Source: Mucilaginibacter sp. (GTDB lineage: Bacteria > Bacteroidota > Bacteroidia > Sphingobacteriales > Sphingobacteriaceae). Taken from it: a stretch of DNA of 32,582 nucleotides. Shown one piece after another: positions 17,161-26,605 of this stretch. Location of the stretch: NCBI GenBank assembly GCA_028287925.1, contig JAQBOS010000645.1:1-32582 (forward strand), given 5' to 3'. The translations under genes and the position numbers were made by a program. The first letter of the stretch is position 1; the number at the start of each line of letters is the position of its first letter. The notes beneath the pieces were generated by a model. It was given only the letters and a program-made list of their open reading frames with translations. It made no database searches and was not told the DNA's origin.

Positions 17161-18168
17161 TTAAATTTTCTTGTAATAGATCAGCTCCCCGGCTTCGCCG
17201 CTTGCTGAACCTTGCGAGGGAATAAATTGGGTCATAACTATTGCCGGCTGACCGCCAACGGTTAACATAGTGAGGGTGGGATTTGCAAATGCAGCACTGC
17301 CGCCATCGGTATGAATATTTAATTTATCAGCATTGCCGGTTTGGTAATCATACAGGTAGCATCGCCAGGTTCCAAAATCGCCCTTAGTGCCCTGGCCTTC
17401 AATCACACCAAAATTATAGGTTTGGAAATTCAGGTAGCCGTCACGGTCGCCAATGTTGCCTTTAACGCCCCAGTATAAAATGGCATTATCAATTTGTGTT
17501 TGCGCGCCTGCACTCCATGACGTCCAGTTGGTGGTACCGCGTGCCTGGCGGTCAACGTCACAATTGCTCCAGTAATGAAAGCCAACATCAACCGAGGTGC
17601 TGCTTGCCGAATAAATATTGGGTGTGCCCTCCGCACAGGTTGAAAGCGTATGCGGGGCTTCGTATGTTTTAGCAACTGCACCGTTTTTCAGGTCAGTCCA
17701 GCTGTTAAAATAACTGAATTTAAGGTGATTGTTTGGCTCCTGTTCCCATACCATAACAAATCCACCGGTGGCGGTAGCCGCAATGGTAGGTTGTGAGGCA
17801 CCGCCGGTAACGCTCCCGGCAAGCTCCCTGATCCATGTCCAGTGAAGCAGGTCTGTTGAGGATGCTACGTTTGTTTTAAATGTATCGGCTATCATGGTAT
17901 GGTACACACCAATATAGCCGCCCGAGGGGTTTGCAATTATTTTAAGGCAATCCATAGTTTTGCCCGTATTGTCTTTAGCTGCATAAACTTTACCATCAGC
18001 AGTAGTTACATTTTCAAGATATCCTCTCAGGATGGCTCTTGGCCCATCAGACGGCGGGGCAGAAGGCAGCTGCTGTTTCGTGTTTACATTAACCGTATTG
18101 CTTTTTTGGCATGAAATAAATAGCAGCAGGATTGCTATGCTATTGATAATAAATGTGCGCTTTCCCAT
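17161..18168 (-). CDS. Putative surface lipoprotein with glycosidase-like beta-propeller features
   Basis: The product is a 335-residue lipoprotein; the signal peptide ends LLFISC with lipidated Cys20. The mature part is rich in beta-strands and aromatic residues, with sequence such as ASSTDLLHWTWIREL, ATGGFVMVWEQEP and GFHYWSNCDVDRQ. These resemble blades of five-bladed propeller glycosidases (GH43/GH32-like), where 'S.DL.HW' is a common strand-end. I cannot identify a complete catalytic triad, so it may be a binding protein and not an enzyme. It lies between the 728-residue hydrolase-like protein and GH92 in the second uptake locus, which suggests work on the same glycan at the cell surface. 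A hairpin terminator for the preceding gene sits 63 bp upstream. Family not firmly recognised. Confidence 0.7.
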   Translation of the reverse strand: MGKRTFIINSIAILLLFISCQKSNTVNVNTKQQLPSAPPSDGPRAILRGYLENVTTADGKVYAAKDNTGKTMDCLKIIANPSGGYIGVYHTMIADTFKTNVASSTDLLHWTWIRELAGSVTGGASQPTIAATATGGFVMVWEQEPNNHLKFSYFNSWTDLKNGAVAKTYEAPHTLSTCAEGTPNIYSASSTSVDVGFHYWSNCDVDRQARGTTNWTSWSAGAQTQIDNAILYWGVKGNIGDRDGYLNFQTYNFGVIEGQGTKGDFGTWRCYLYDYQTGNADKLNIHTDGGSAAFANPTLTMLTVGGQPAIVMTQFIPSQGSASGEAGELIYYKKI

Positions 18169-18230
18169 AACTCTTCCTGGTTAATTTATTAACTCAATTT
18201 GATTAGTACATTATAGGAAACCCTGGCCTT

Positions 18231-18264
18231 CAAAAAACTCCCGCGCACAATTGCCTGTGCACGG
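18231..18264 (-). terminator. Intrinsic terminator after the 728-residue gene
   Basis: On the minus strand CCGTGCACA and TGTGCGCGG (18264-18241) form a 9-bp stem with one G-U pair around GGCAAT, followed by GAGTTTTTTG. It lies 32 bp past the stop of the upstream gene and 63 bp before the next start, inside the second uptake locus. Confidence 0.7.
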
Positions 18265-18295
18265 AAGTAACCAACCTTTCCTCAAAAAAGCTCTT

Positions 18296-20482
18296 TTACC
18301 ATTGCAGATCAACCTTTATACCGTCGGGGCTGTTGGCAAAGCCGAGGTATAGCGTATTTGATGAGCTGTCCCACGATGTTTTAACATCAGTAATGGTTTG
18401 TCCTTTGCTATCGGTAACGGTAGTTGCCTTTGGTTCTGCAGGCAATAATACACGTACGCTGTTTAATGTTTTTACAGGGCTTTTGGCGATGAAAGAATAG
18501 CTGCCGCTTTTGATCTTCGCTTCATAAATCCTGGAAGCTGATGCTAAAACCTGCGGTTTTGTTTTATCGGCAACACGATTCACTACATATAATAATGCCT
18601 GTTCGCCAGGGTTAACCGTTTTTTCGGCAAGTACCGGCAATTGCGGATCAAAAAGGTCAATAACAGGGCCCTTTATTGCGTAAGGTTTGCTGTCGGCATT
18701 TTCATCAAGTACTGAAACCACATCATACGGGCCCCTTTCCAAATACAGGCTGTTTTTAAATACCAGCTCTCCGGCTTTGGCATCGTTTTCATATCCCTTT
18801 TTTACCAGGTTGATGAACGTATTGTCATTATTAGCCTGTATTACAAACTCTTTAGGGTTTTGCCTTAACACATAAACCGCGCCTTTACCAACTTTGAATT
18901 TTTCATTCTCTTTTGTTGGTTTGATGCCAAGCAGCTTGAACAGGTGCTGTGATGGCGCTGTAAACTTATTGCCTTTGGTATCCCACCATTCCATTACAGA
19001 TTGGTAGGGGTCATCATCCCTGCCGCAATAAATTAATACGCCACCTTTTTTAACCCAGCTTGCTAACTCGGTATGGATCTCTGCAGATACCGGTTTCATG
19101 TTTGAGTAGCTCATCACCAAAACCTTAATGTCTTTTAATGAGGCCGCATAGCTAAGGTTTTCCATGTGCACGGTTTGTACCGGCACTCCGCGTTTTAACA
19201 GCGGCAGCGTTTGCCCGTAAAAGTTGGAGAACTGCGGGTCTTCGAATCCGTTATGAGTAGGGAAGCGCTGGAACATCAATGTATTGCTCATTAACACCCC
19301 AACACCATTTACGCCCGATACCTGGTTGGCTGATTTTGGCATGCTGTTCAAAGCATTAACCATTATCTGCATTTGGGTTGAGTAAAATTGTGGGATCAGG
19401 ATCTTTTCGTTGCTGCCCAATACCGGGTATGGATGGGTATAGATCCGCTCGGGCCATGGCATTACCTCGTAATCAGCAACCATGGGGTATAAAAGTTTGG
19501 CAGTAAATGTAGCCTGGTAGTTGCGCTTGTAATCGCTCCAGTCATGCACGCGGTCTTCAATCGGGTCTGTTAAAAGGAACATTTTGCGTTTGGTTGGCGC
19601 CGTCATTGAAACGGCTGAGCCGTATTCAAGGAATGCATTTTCAAAAACACGTTCTTTTTGGATCCCGTTAAAGTAAGTAGGTTCACGGGCGGTGCCGGTC
19701 CACACCTGGGCTATGTAGCCATCAATGCTCGGTAATGAGGCCAGGCTTGCTTCCGGACTTACAATTTGCCATGATGAATAATTAACAAGGGAGTGCGTTG
19801 CTATAAAAACCTTAACGTCCACCCCTTTACTTTTGCCATATGATTTGGCGTATTCGGATACCTGTTTTATGGCGTCGTAATATAAATGGTATTTTAGCTT
19901 GCTCGATAAGTAGGTGTTTTCGGCTGATGCATCCTGGGGTTTCCATGGAAAACCGTAATATTTTTGCCATTCTTCTTTAAATGGCGCGCTGTAACCAGCG
20001 CGTGCCCAAAATTCGGGCTCTTCTAAAAATATGGTGCTGATGTTTGCATCAATCACCCTTTTAACAACAGCCGTTTTCATATAATCAATAAACGACTGTA
20101 CCGGTACAACATAAGGCATGTTCCGGCCATGCATAATAGTGTCGCCCTTCATGGTCACCTGGCCAACGCCCAGGTGGTTTTTGCCATCCCACTTGCCCAA
20201 AAAATAATCGAAATACTGGCCCCAGGCAATGCCTGTCATAAAGTTTACCTGGTAGCCATGGTCGCGCCATGATTGTACGCGTTGTTCAAAGGTCATTCCG
20301 GCGCGATCATTAGCGCCATAAACAATGGCAATGTCTGATCGTACATCAATCTCCGGCATCCAGGGGCTGCTGGTTTGAAAAGCGGTTTTTTGGGGAAGCT
20401 GCCCGGTAGCCTGGTCATTTTGCTGTGCAAGCAGGGAAAGTGATGTAACCATCAGGCTATAAAACAGGATAGATCTTTTCAT
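18296..20482 (-). CDS. Uncharacterised secreted protein, possible glycoside hydrolase (TIM barrel plus GATase-like domain)
   Basis: This 728-residue exported protein (signal peptide about 1-19, ending SLLAQ) belongs to a family I do not recognise by name. The N-terminal half reads like an alpha/beta barrel: DIAIVYGANDR, STIFLEEPEFWARAGY (Glu154, Glu155 and Glu157, at a place resembling the NEP-type acid/base strand end of clan GH-A), VFIATHSLVNYSS, and IDGYIAQVWTGTAREP. Residues about 390-490 (GVGVLMSNTLMF...LLKRGVPVQTVHMENL...LASWVKKGGVLIYCGRDDD) resemble the GATase-like trimerisation domain of GH42 beta-galactosidases. The C-terminus is beta-rich. The three-part layout thus recalls GH42 but the sequence differs. 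It sits between DUF3823 and a GH92 mannosidase gene, so a role on the same mannose-containing glycan is likely. Catalytic residues are unproven. Confidence 0.72.
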   Translation of the reverse strand: MKRSILFYSLMVTSLSLLAQQNDQATGQLPQKTAFQTSSPWMPEIDVRSDIAIVYGANDRAGMTFEQRVQSWRDHGYQVNFMTGIAWGQYFDYFLGKWDGKNHLGVGQVTMKGDTIMHGRNMPYVVPVQSFIDYMKTAVVKRVIDANISTIFLEEPEFWARAGYSAPFKEEWQKYYGFPWKPQDASAENTYLSSKLKYHLYYDAIKQVSEYAKSYGKSKGVDVKVFIATHSLVNYSSWQIVSPEASLASLPSIDGYIAQVWTGTAREPTYFNGIQKERVFENAFLEYGSAVSMTAPTKRKMFLLTDPIEDRVHDWSDYKRNYQATFTAKLLYPMVADYEVMPWPERIYTHPYPVLGSNEKILIPQFYSTQMQIMVNALNSMPKSANQVSGVNGVGVLMSNTLMFQRFPTHNGFEDPQFSNFYGQTLPLLKRGVPVQTVHMENLSYAASLKDIKVLVMSYSNMKPVSAEIHTELASWVKKGGVLIYCGRDDDPYQSVMEWWDTKGNKFTAPSQHLFKLLGIKPTKENEKFKVGKGAVYVLRQNPKEFVIQANNDNTFINLVKKGYENDAKAGELVFKNSLYLERGPYDVVSVLDENADSKPYAIKGPVIDLFDPQLPVLAEKTVNPGEQALLYVVNRVADKTKPQVLASASRIYEAKIKSGSYSFIAKSPVKTLNSVRVLLPAEPKATTVTDSKGQTITDVKTSWDSSSNTLYLGFANSPDGIKVDLQW

Positions 20483-20513
20483 TAAATAATAATTTATAAT
20501 AAGTAGCTGTAGG

Positions 20514-20541
20514 GTAAAAAAGCAGGGCCGAAGCCCTGCTT
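20514..20541 (-). terminator. Intrinsic terminator with UUCG tetraloop after the DUF3823 gene
   Basis: On the minus strand AAGCAGGGC-TTCG-GCCCTGCTT is a perfect 9-bp stem with a stable UUCG loop, followed by a run of T. It starts 11 bp after the stop of the DUF3823 gene and separates susC-susD-DUF3823 from the downstream enzyme genes. Confidence 0.9.
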
Positions 20542-20551
20542 AAAACATTTA

Positions 20552-21304
20552 TCACGGATATGGTACAGTAACTGGCGTGCTGTAATTGTATTCGTCAAGA
20601 CCAGCGTTTATCCTGGCGCCAACCCTGAAGTAAACATCCTGTGCCGGCATCGCGCCGCCAATAGTGGTTATAGTAATGGTTTGCCCTAAAAGGCTGGTGC
20701 CGGTTGAACCACTATACGAAACAAGGGTTGAATACCTTGGATCGTAATTGTTGTTACCATCGTATTGGGTATTGCTTACATACAGGTTAATGTTGGTTAC
20801 ATCAAGCTGGTAAGCCGCATTGTTGGTACCACGGGTAATTTTAACCTGGACGGTAACCGTTTTGTCGGCATTAAACACAGGTTTGCCAACCCACTCAATC
20901 CTTAAAAATGGCTGAACTTTAAAGTTAACGGTTGCCGAACCTTTCAAAACAATGGTTTGGCTGGCGTCTGACGTAACGGTGCCTGTATTATCGGTTTGTA
21001 CAATCGGTACAAAAGGCCCCTCTACCGAAACTTTATAGGTTGCGGCAAATAATTTGGTATTGTTAAAAGTGCCATCCTGCATCGACTGGAAATAATAGGG
21101 CGTAGGATTGGCGCTATAGCTTGTTTCAAGCAGTTTAACGCGTGTGCCGCCGCCACCAATTTCTGTTTGCACGGTTTGCCCGGTTGCCTCGTCAATAGTA
21201 CTGCCTGATAACGTAGACGATGGCGGTGCGTAGTTGTCTACCTTGCTGCATGAGCTGGCAACAACCACTACCAGGCACATTGCTGTATAAAATAGCTTTT
21301 TCAT
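20552..21304 (-). CDS. DUF3823 domain lipoprotein of the SusCD locus
   Basis: The product is a 250-residue outer-membrane lipoprotein; the lipobox is VASSC with Cys19. The N-terminal domain is of the DUF3823 type: PSSTLSGSTIDEATGQTVQTEIGG, then RVKLLETSY and DGTFNNTKLFAATYKVSVEGPF. This is a carboxypeptidase-regulatory-like beta-sandwich. A second beta-domain follows (about 130-250, with FRVGARINAGLDEYNYSTPV). DUF3823 proteins are typically encoded just after susC-susD in glycan loci and are thought to be accessory surface glycan-binding proteins; none of this is shown by the sequence itself. The gene starts 10 bp after the susD stop and ends in a strong terminator, so the three genes probably form the main transcript. 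Confidence 0.88.
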   Translation of the reverse strand: MKKLFYTAMCLVVVVASSCSKVDNYAPPSSTLSGSTIDEATGQTVQTEIGGGGTRVKLLETSYSANPTPYYFQSMQDGTFNNTKLFAATYKVSVEGPFVPIVQTDNTGTVTSDASQTIVLKGSATVNFKVQPFLRIEWVGKPVFNADKTVTVQVKITRGTNNAAYQLDVTNINLYVSNTQYDGNNNYDPRYSTLVSYSGSTGTSLLGQTITITTIGGAMPAQDVYFRVGARINAGLDEYNYSTPVTVPYP

Positions 21305-21314
21305 TTTTTATGTA

Positions 21315-23252
21315 TTAATAACCTGGGTTCTGAATTAAGTTAGTGCTTTTTTGTATGGCGCCCTGCGGAATCTGCTCATAATACCACCTTGGGTCGTAGG
21401 TATAAGTGTCATTCCTTTCGTCGGTACGCGCGTCAAAGAAGAATTTACCGGCATCTGACGAATAAAATGGCATTAATATTTTATAAATAGTTCCGTTTTG
21501 CTCCTTGTCAAATATTCTCCATCTCTTTAAATCCCAATAGGTTTTATTTTCAAAGGCAAGCTCTTTTCTTCTTTCCATACGTAAAGTATCAATAGTAAGT
21601 GAACCTGTACCGGCTAATAGAGTTGCTCCTGCCCTTGAACGGATCTGGTTGATAACGGTAAAAGCATCTGCCGCATTCGCGCCATTGGTGCCTGCGCTGC
21701 CCAGTTCAAGTTCGGCTTCGGCGCGGTTTAACAATACCTCGGCGTAGCGCATCTCTATCCAGGTTTGGGTTTCGTTATTTTCCTTTGCCTGGGAAGTCGG
21801 CAGGTTCGGATCGAGCCATTTTCTCACAGAAAAGCCTGAAATAGCACAGGTTTGATCGCCTGTAAAAATTCCGCTTAATCCGGCCGGGTTCATTAACGTA
21901 CCATTTGGCAGCTTATAAGCTGTTTGGGTAGAGGTAGATGAGATTACAAGATTTGTAAGCGGATACTGTGACCTTGAACCGGCAGGCAGCAACGGACTGA
22001 TCCCTCCTGCAGATGAGCCGGTATAAATACCGCGGCGAATCTCGATGTTTTGCCCTTTAAAGGCATCACCCGGAAATATCACCGTAGCCCTTAGCCTTGG
22101 CTCGGCATTTGCAAAAAGGTCCATTGTATTGTTGTACAGGATATAGTGCCCGCTCGCATCAAGTGTTTTAAGGGTGCCATCGGCATTTTTAGGTAAGCCG
22201 CCAAACATCTCAACAAAATTTAGCGATGGGTTTACTTCAGATGAATAGCCATTTGGCCCTATCAACTGGCGTGGAACATTGTAAGCATCGTAACCGTGTA
22301 CCGAGTTTGGATAATTGTATTCGCGTACAAAAATATTCTCCTTGCTTGCTGCATCAAAAAACATGTTTATGAAGTTCTGATATTGCGCGGTTTTGTCTGT
22401 TGCAGACCATGCCGATAGATATAGGCTGTAAGCACCATCAAGAATTTTTGCCGCATCATAGGCCTTTTGAAAATACGAAGCCGCAGCGCTTGCCGGAATA
22501 CCGCAAAGCTGGTTCTTATTAGCATCAAATAAAGTAGCGGTGTTATACTTCGCTATAGAACCGGCGTATAACATAGCTCTTGACTTGAATGCCGCTGCAA
22601 CATATTTATTTGCACGGCTTCCATCACTATAATCAGTATTTACTGCAGGCAGGTTAGCTATTGCAAAATCAAAATCGCTGCCTACCTGGTCCCAAACCGC
22701 CTGTTCAGATGAACGGGGAACTTTAAGATCAGTAACATCAGATCCCGGTGTGTAATTTAAAACTGTATTTACAATCGGAACGCCGCCTACACGTTTTACG
22801 AGTGCAAAGTAAGTCATGCCGCGGATAAAGTAAGCTTCGCCCAACCAGGCGTTTACCTGTGCTGTGCTGTAAGTGCTTGCGTATTTAGGCAAGGTTTGAA
22901 TAAAGTAATCACAATCGTGTATTATAGTATATGAACCTCCCCAGAAATTCCAATTCCATCCACCAAGATTTTCCTGCATCGAGCCTGTTTGGTCACGGCT
23001 TAATGCCTCACCGGTTGTAGCCGGGGTTGGGCTGATGATCCAAAAAAAGTTCAACCCTCTTTGAGGTGAATACCTGAAATCTTCAATAGGCAATTCGCTG
23101 TAAAGGCGTGCCATATAAGCCTGGATCCCACCGTTTGAAGTGAAAACGTCCTGATCCTGGATGATATTTTTAGGAGGGATATTAAGCTTTCTACAAGCCT
23201 GGATCCCCGCCATTAAGAATACCAATAATATTAAATATTTATATTTTTTCAT
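21315..23252 (-). CDS. SusD/RagB family nutrient-binding outer membrane lipoprotein
   Basis: This 645-residue lipoprotein is the partner of the susC gene just upstream. I chose the start at 23252 (MKKYKYLILLVF) over an in-frame ATG 12 codons earlier. The chosen start gives a clean signal peptide ending MAGIQAC (lipidated Cys20) and leaves a 13-bp gap to susC, whereas the longer form would overlap the susC end. SusD landmarks are the AWLGEAYFIRGMTYFALVKR helix pair, the VPIVNT motif after it, and the C-terminal EMRYAEVLLNRAEAELELG ... INQIRSRAG ... RRKELAFENKTYWDLKRWR. It binds glycan at the surface and closes the SusC barrel. The presence of GH92 downstream points to a mannose-containing ligand. 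Confidence 0.93.
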   Translation of the reverse strand: MKKYKYLILLVFLMAGIQACRKLNIPPKNIIQDQDVFTSNGGIQAYMARLYSELPIEDFRYSPQRGLNFFWIISPTPATTGEALSRDQTGSMQENLGGWNWNFWGGSYTIIHDCDYFIQTLPKYASTYSTAQVNAWLGEAYFIRGMTYFALVKRVGGVPIVNTVLNYTPGSDVTDLKVPRSSEQAVWDQVGSDFDFAIANLPAVNTDYSDGSRANKYVAAAFKSRAMLYAGSIAKYNTATLFDANKNQLCGIPASAAASYFQKAYDAAKILDGAYSLYLSAWSATDKTAQYQNFINMFFDAASKENIFVREYNYPNSVHGYDAYNVPRQLIGPNGYSSEVNPSLNFVEMFGGLPKNADGTLKTLDASGHYILYNNTMDLFANAEPRLRATVIFPGDAFKGQNIEIRRGIYTGSSAGGISPLLPAGSRSQYPLTNLVISSTSTQTAYKLPNGTLMNPAGLSGIFTGDQTCAISGFSVRKWLDPNLPTSQAKENNETQTWIEMRYAEVLLNRAEAELELGSAGTNGANAADAFTVINQIRSRAGATLLAGTGSLTIDTLRMERRKELAFENKTYWDLKRWRIFDKEQNGTIYKILMPFYSSDAGKFFFDARTDERNDTYTYDPRWYYEQIPQGAIQKSTNLIQNPGY

Positions 23253-23265
23253 GATCTGTTGCTGA

Positions 23266-26200
23266 TTAGAATTTGACATCCAAGCCAATGTTAAACAATT
23301 TGTCGAGCGGGTATAAATAACCGTAAGTACCTGATGGATGTTCCGGATCGACGTATTTTACATTTGTGATAGTAAACAGGTTATAACCGTTTGCAAATAT
23401 CCTTACACTCCTAACGCCTATTACCTTTAATGCCCTGCCTGGCAAGCTATAGCCTATTTCAGCGCTCTTTAGCCTTAAATAAGCAGCATTAACAAAATTG
23501 AATGATGAGTTGGTATTGGCAGTTGTGCCGGTGTAGGCAAATTTGCCGGGTACCCATACGGTATTCGGATTGTAAGGGTCGGCAGTTGGATCAGCCGGAT
23601 GCCAGTCGTTGGTAAACTGTGTAAGGGCGCTGCCTCCACCCCAAAGCGGGATGTTTAACTGCTCGATGTATGAAACGCTGTACATCCCGGTTCCCTGGAA
23701 CAACAGGTTAAAGTCAAGATTTCCATACGAACCACCAAGGGTAAGGCCGTAAGTTATTTTTGGGATTGCCGGTCCGCCGTTAGGGTTGCCGCCGTAGGCT
23801 ATAGGGTGCACATCATTACCATCAATTTGCCCATCGCCATTCCAGTCTTGGTAAATGTAATCGCCCACTACTACGGCCCTGTTAGCATAAACCGGGCTGT
23901 TTAAAATTTGCTGATAGTTCTGATATTGTCCCGCGCTACCATAACCCATCTGGATTCCCTGGTTCCTGTTGGTATTCATACCCTGCCAATCGAGGTAGGA
24001 ATTGCCTTTTTTGGATTCAGCAAATGTGGTGTTCATGGTATTGGTGTATAGGAATGTACCTTTTACGTTATACCTGAACTTGCCTATGCTGCCTCTGTGG
24101 CCAACTTCAAAATCAAATCCTTTGGTCCTGTCGCCATTTAGATTGTCCTGTGGCAGCGGAGCTCCGAGCACATCAGGTACCTGCAAAACTGCTGATGCAA
24201 GCAAACCTTTCCTGTCGCGGATAAAATAATCAAAGGTAATGTTGAATAACCCCTTCCAGGCATCAATATCAATACCCGCATCAAAGGTATGCGAGGTTGA
24301 CCAGGTGATGTTAGGGTTAGGGATCCCCTTGCTTTGAACAGCGTTTATATACGTATTGCCAAATACGGCGCCGCCGGGCAACTGGTTATTTGAACCACCT
24401 GCCGGATAATTATACCCGGTTAAAAACTGGTAGTATAATGAGCCGTCATCACCCAATACACCATAAGAGCCGCGAAGCTTTAAATTATCAATAAATGATA
24501 AGGCAGATGAGTTTTTCCAGAAATCTTCTTCAGATACACGCCATCCTAAGGAAGCTGAAGGGAAAAATCCCCATCCCTGGCTTGGCGCAAACCTTGATGA
24601 CTTATCATCCCTGAAGCTAAACTCAGCCAGGTATTTGCCCTTATAATCATAGGTGACACGACCTACAATTGAGTTGGTTGCATATTGATATAAAGCGGTA
24701 TTGCTGCCGTCCTGGCTGGCATTCTGGTTTGATGCATTACCCGCAATTATCTGGTCAACAGGTATCGCCAGCTGCCTGTAGGCACCAAAGTTATCGCCGC
24801 TTTGCTCGTTTCCTTCATATAGCAGCAATGCGCTTATGTTATGCGAACCAAAGCTGTGGGCATAATTGATGGAGAACTGATCGGTATTTTTTGGATAATC
24901 ATAATACTGCCTTTGTACAAACGCAGGCGAATTATTAAGCGATGGGATGTATGTTTTTGTTGCATCGTCATAACTATAAAGGTTATATGATTTTTGGAAC
25001 AGCTTATTGTCCTGGATCTGTTCGTCATAGCTATATAAACCCTTTATAGAAAGGCCCGGAACAAATGGCACTTTATATTCAATGCTTAATGATCCGTCAA
25101 AGAATTTATTGGTTTGTGTGCTGTAGCCATTAATATCCGAGCTGCCGTAGGCAAGGGGGTTGCCACCGTCAACCGTACCATTAAACAAGTACTGCGAATT
25201 GTTGTTGGCATAAAAAGGCTGGGTAGGCAGCTCGCGCCAGGCTTCTCTTGTAGTGTACCAGAACGACTGTGCAGGTGAGTTCTTTTTATCATAAATGGCG
25301 CTCATATTTAAATTAACCGTAATGTTTTTACCTACTTTACTGGTAATATTTGAACGCACATTGTAACGCTTGTAATTAAGATCGTTGCTTTGTAAAATAC
25401 CGTCCTGATCGGTAAAACCACCACTTAACAAGTACTGCGTACTTTCGGTACCGCCGGTTGCGGTAAGGTTATGCTGTTGCTGCATAGCCGATTTTTTGAA
25501 AGTAGCATCATACCAATCGGTACTTTGTTTGGTGCCATTGGCATAAGCTGCAAAATCTGCCGGGGTGTAAACCAGGTTTCCACCGTTTGCCTGGTGCAAA
25601 GCCTGTTGGTTAACAAGCGTCATATAATCTGTAGCATTTACCGGTTTGGGTAATCCCGAGGGCACCTGCCAGCCGTAGGTTCCGGTATAGCTTAGCTGAA
25701 GCGTTCCGGGTTTTCCTTTTTTGGTGGTGATGAGTATTACGCCATTTGCAGCCTTAACACCGTAAACTGCGGCGGAGGCATCTTTCAGAACGGAAATACT
25801 TTCAACATCGTTCGGATCAATTCTTGAAAATATATTGCTTGAGCCCACATTGTTATCACCATTGCCGCCTGTAACAGAAAAATCAGGTTGTTCAACACCA
25901 TCAATTACAATTAACGGGTTGCCCATACCGCGGATGGAAATGTTGTTTGAAAAGTCTCCGGGTTCGGATGTGTTTTGTACTACCTGTAAACCTGCAACCT
26001 TACCAGTGAGCATGTTTTCAATGTTCTCATTTTTGGTAGTCACAATCTCATGGCTGCTCACCGAAGTAACTGCGCCTGTTAAGGATGCCTTTTTTTGCGT
26101 ACCATAACCTACCACCACAACTTCATTAAGTGTTGAAGAGGAAGGCTCCAGTGACACATTGTAAGTTTTTTGGTCGGTAATCTTAACGTTTTTTTCCTCG

Positions 26201-26490
26201 TAACCTAAAAATGTGAACACTAATGTTGCGCCTTTGTCAGCGGCGATGGAAAATTTCCCGTTAACATCCGTTATCGTGCCGGCAGTTGTGCCTTTAACTT
26301 TTACGGTTACGCCGGGAATGGATTGCCCTTTTTCGTCATTAACTGTACCTTGTACCGTGCTTTGTGCGAAAGTGGAGAGGGAGAGAAGTAAAAGCATGAG
26401 CAGTGTCCCGTATCTAAACAGTCCCTTCATGAATTTACCCCGATGATGGACGTCATAGCAGCCACCATAATTGGTAAAAGTTTTTTTCAT
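23266..26490 (-). CDS. SusC/RagA family TonB-linked outer membrane transporter
   Basis: This 1074-residue TonB-dependent importer is the first gene of the second uptake locus. A carboxypeptidase-like domain (VQGTVNDEKGQSIPGVTVKV) is followed by the hallmark NEVVVVGYGTQKKASLTGAV segment, then a plug with SIRGMGNPLIVIDGVEQPD and VLKDASAAVYGVKAANGVIL, then the barrel ending DKLFNIGLDVKF. No STN domain is present. The start is ambiguous: the ORF opens at 26490, but an in-frame ATG at 26430 (MKGLFRYGTLLMLLLLSL) sits directly before the signal-peptide core; the longer form adds 20 residues rich in Gly, Tyr and His. susD begins 13 bp after the stop. The upstream 370 bp contain an array of GGTTAA half-sites. 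It likely carries oligosaccharides released from a mannose-rich glycan. Confidence 0.94.
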   Translation of the reverse strand: MKKTFTNYGGCYDVHHRGKFMKGLFRYGTLLMLLLLSLSTFAQSTVQGTVNDEKGQSIPGVTVKVKGTTAGTITDVNGKFSIAADKGATLVFTFLGYEEKNVKITDQKTYNVSLEPSSSTLNEVVVVGYGTQKKASLTGAVTSVSSHEIVTTKNENIENMLTGKVAGLQVVQNTSEPGDFSNNISIRGMGNPLIVIDGVEQPDFSVTGGNGDNNVGSSNIFSRIDPNDVESISVLKDASAAVYGVKAANGVILITTKKGKPGTLQLSYTGTYGWQVPSGLPKPVNATDYMTLVNQQALHQANGGNLVYTPADFAAYANGTKQSTDWYDATFKKSAMQQQHNLTATGGTESTQYLLSGGFTDQDGILQSNDLNYKRYNVRSNITSKVGKNITVNLNMSAIYDKKNSPAQSFWYTTREAWRELPTQPFYANNNSQYLFNGTVDGGNPLAYGSSDINGYSTQTNKFFDGSLSIEYKVPFVPGLSIKGLYSYDEQIQDNKLFQKSYNLYSYDDATKTYIPSLNNSPAFVQRQYYDYPKNTDQFSINYAHSFGSHNISALLLYEGNEQSGDNFGAYRQLAIPVDQIIAGNASNQNASQDGSNTALYQYATNSIVGRVTYDYKGKYLAEFSFRDDKSSRFAPSQGWGFFPSASLGWRVSEEDFWKNSSALSFIDNLKLRGSYGVLGDDGSLYYQFLTGYNYPAGGSNNQLPGGAVFGNTYINAVQSKGIPNPNITWSTSHTFDAGIDIDAWKGLFNITFDYFIRDRKGLLASAVLQVPDVLGAPLPQDNLNGDRTKGFDFEVGHRGSIGKFRYNVKGTFLYTNTMNTTFAESKKGNSYLDWQGMNTNRNQGIQMGYGSAGQYQNYQQILNSPVYANRAVVVGDYIYQDWNGDGQIDGNDVHPIAYGGNPNGGPAIPKITYGLTLGGSYGNLDFNLLFQGTGMYSVSYIEQLNIPLWGGGSALTQFTNDWHPADPTADPYNPNTVWVPGKFAYTGTTANTNSSFNFVNAAYLRLKSAEIGYSLPGRALKVIGVRSVRIFANGYNLFTITNVKYVDPEHPSGTYGYLYPLDKLFNIGLDVKF

Positions 26491-26605
26491 AAAATAAATT
26501 AATTGGTTTATAATAATTTCTCGCCAATCAGAAAATGCAAGGCTGGTTAAACCCCGGGTTCTTCAATTGGTGAAACAATATTAAATGGGACGGTATTAAA
26601 GGATG

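Noticed and set aside
23253-23288. Twelve-codon N-terminal extension of the second SusD protein
   Set aside because: It would overlap the end of susC and displace the signal peptide; MKKYKYL at 23252 gives a normal lipoprotein start.
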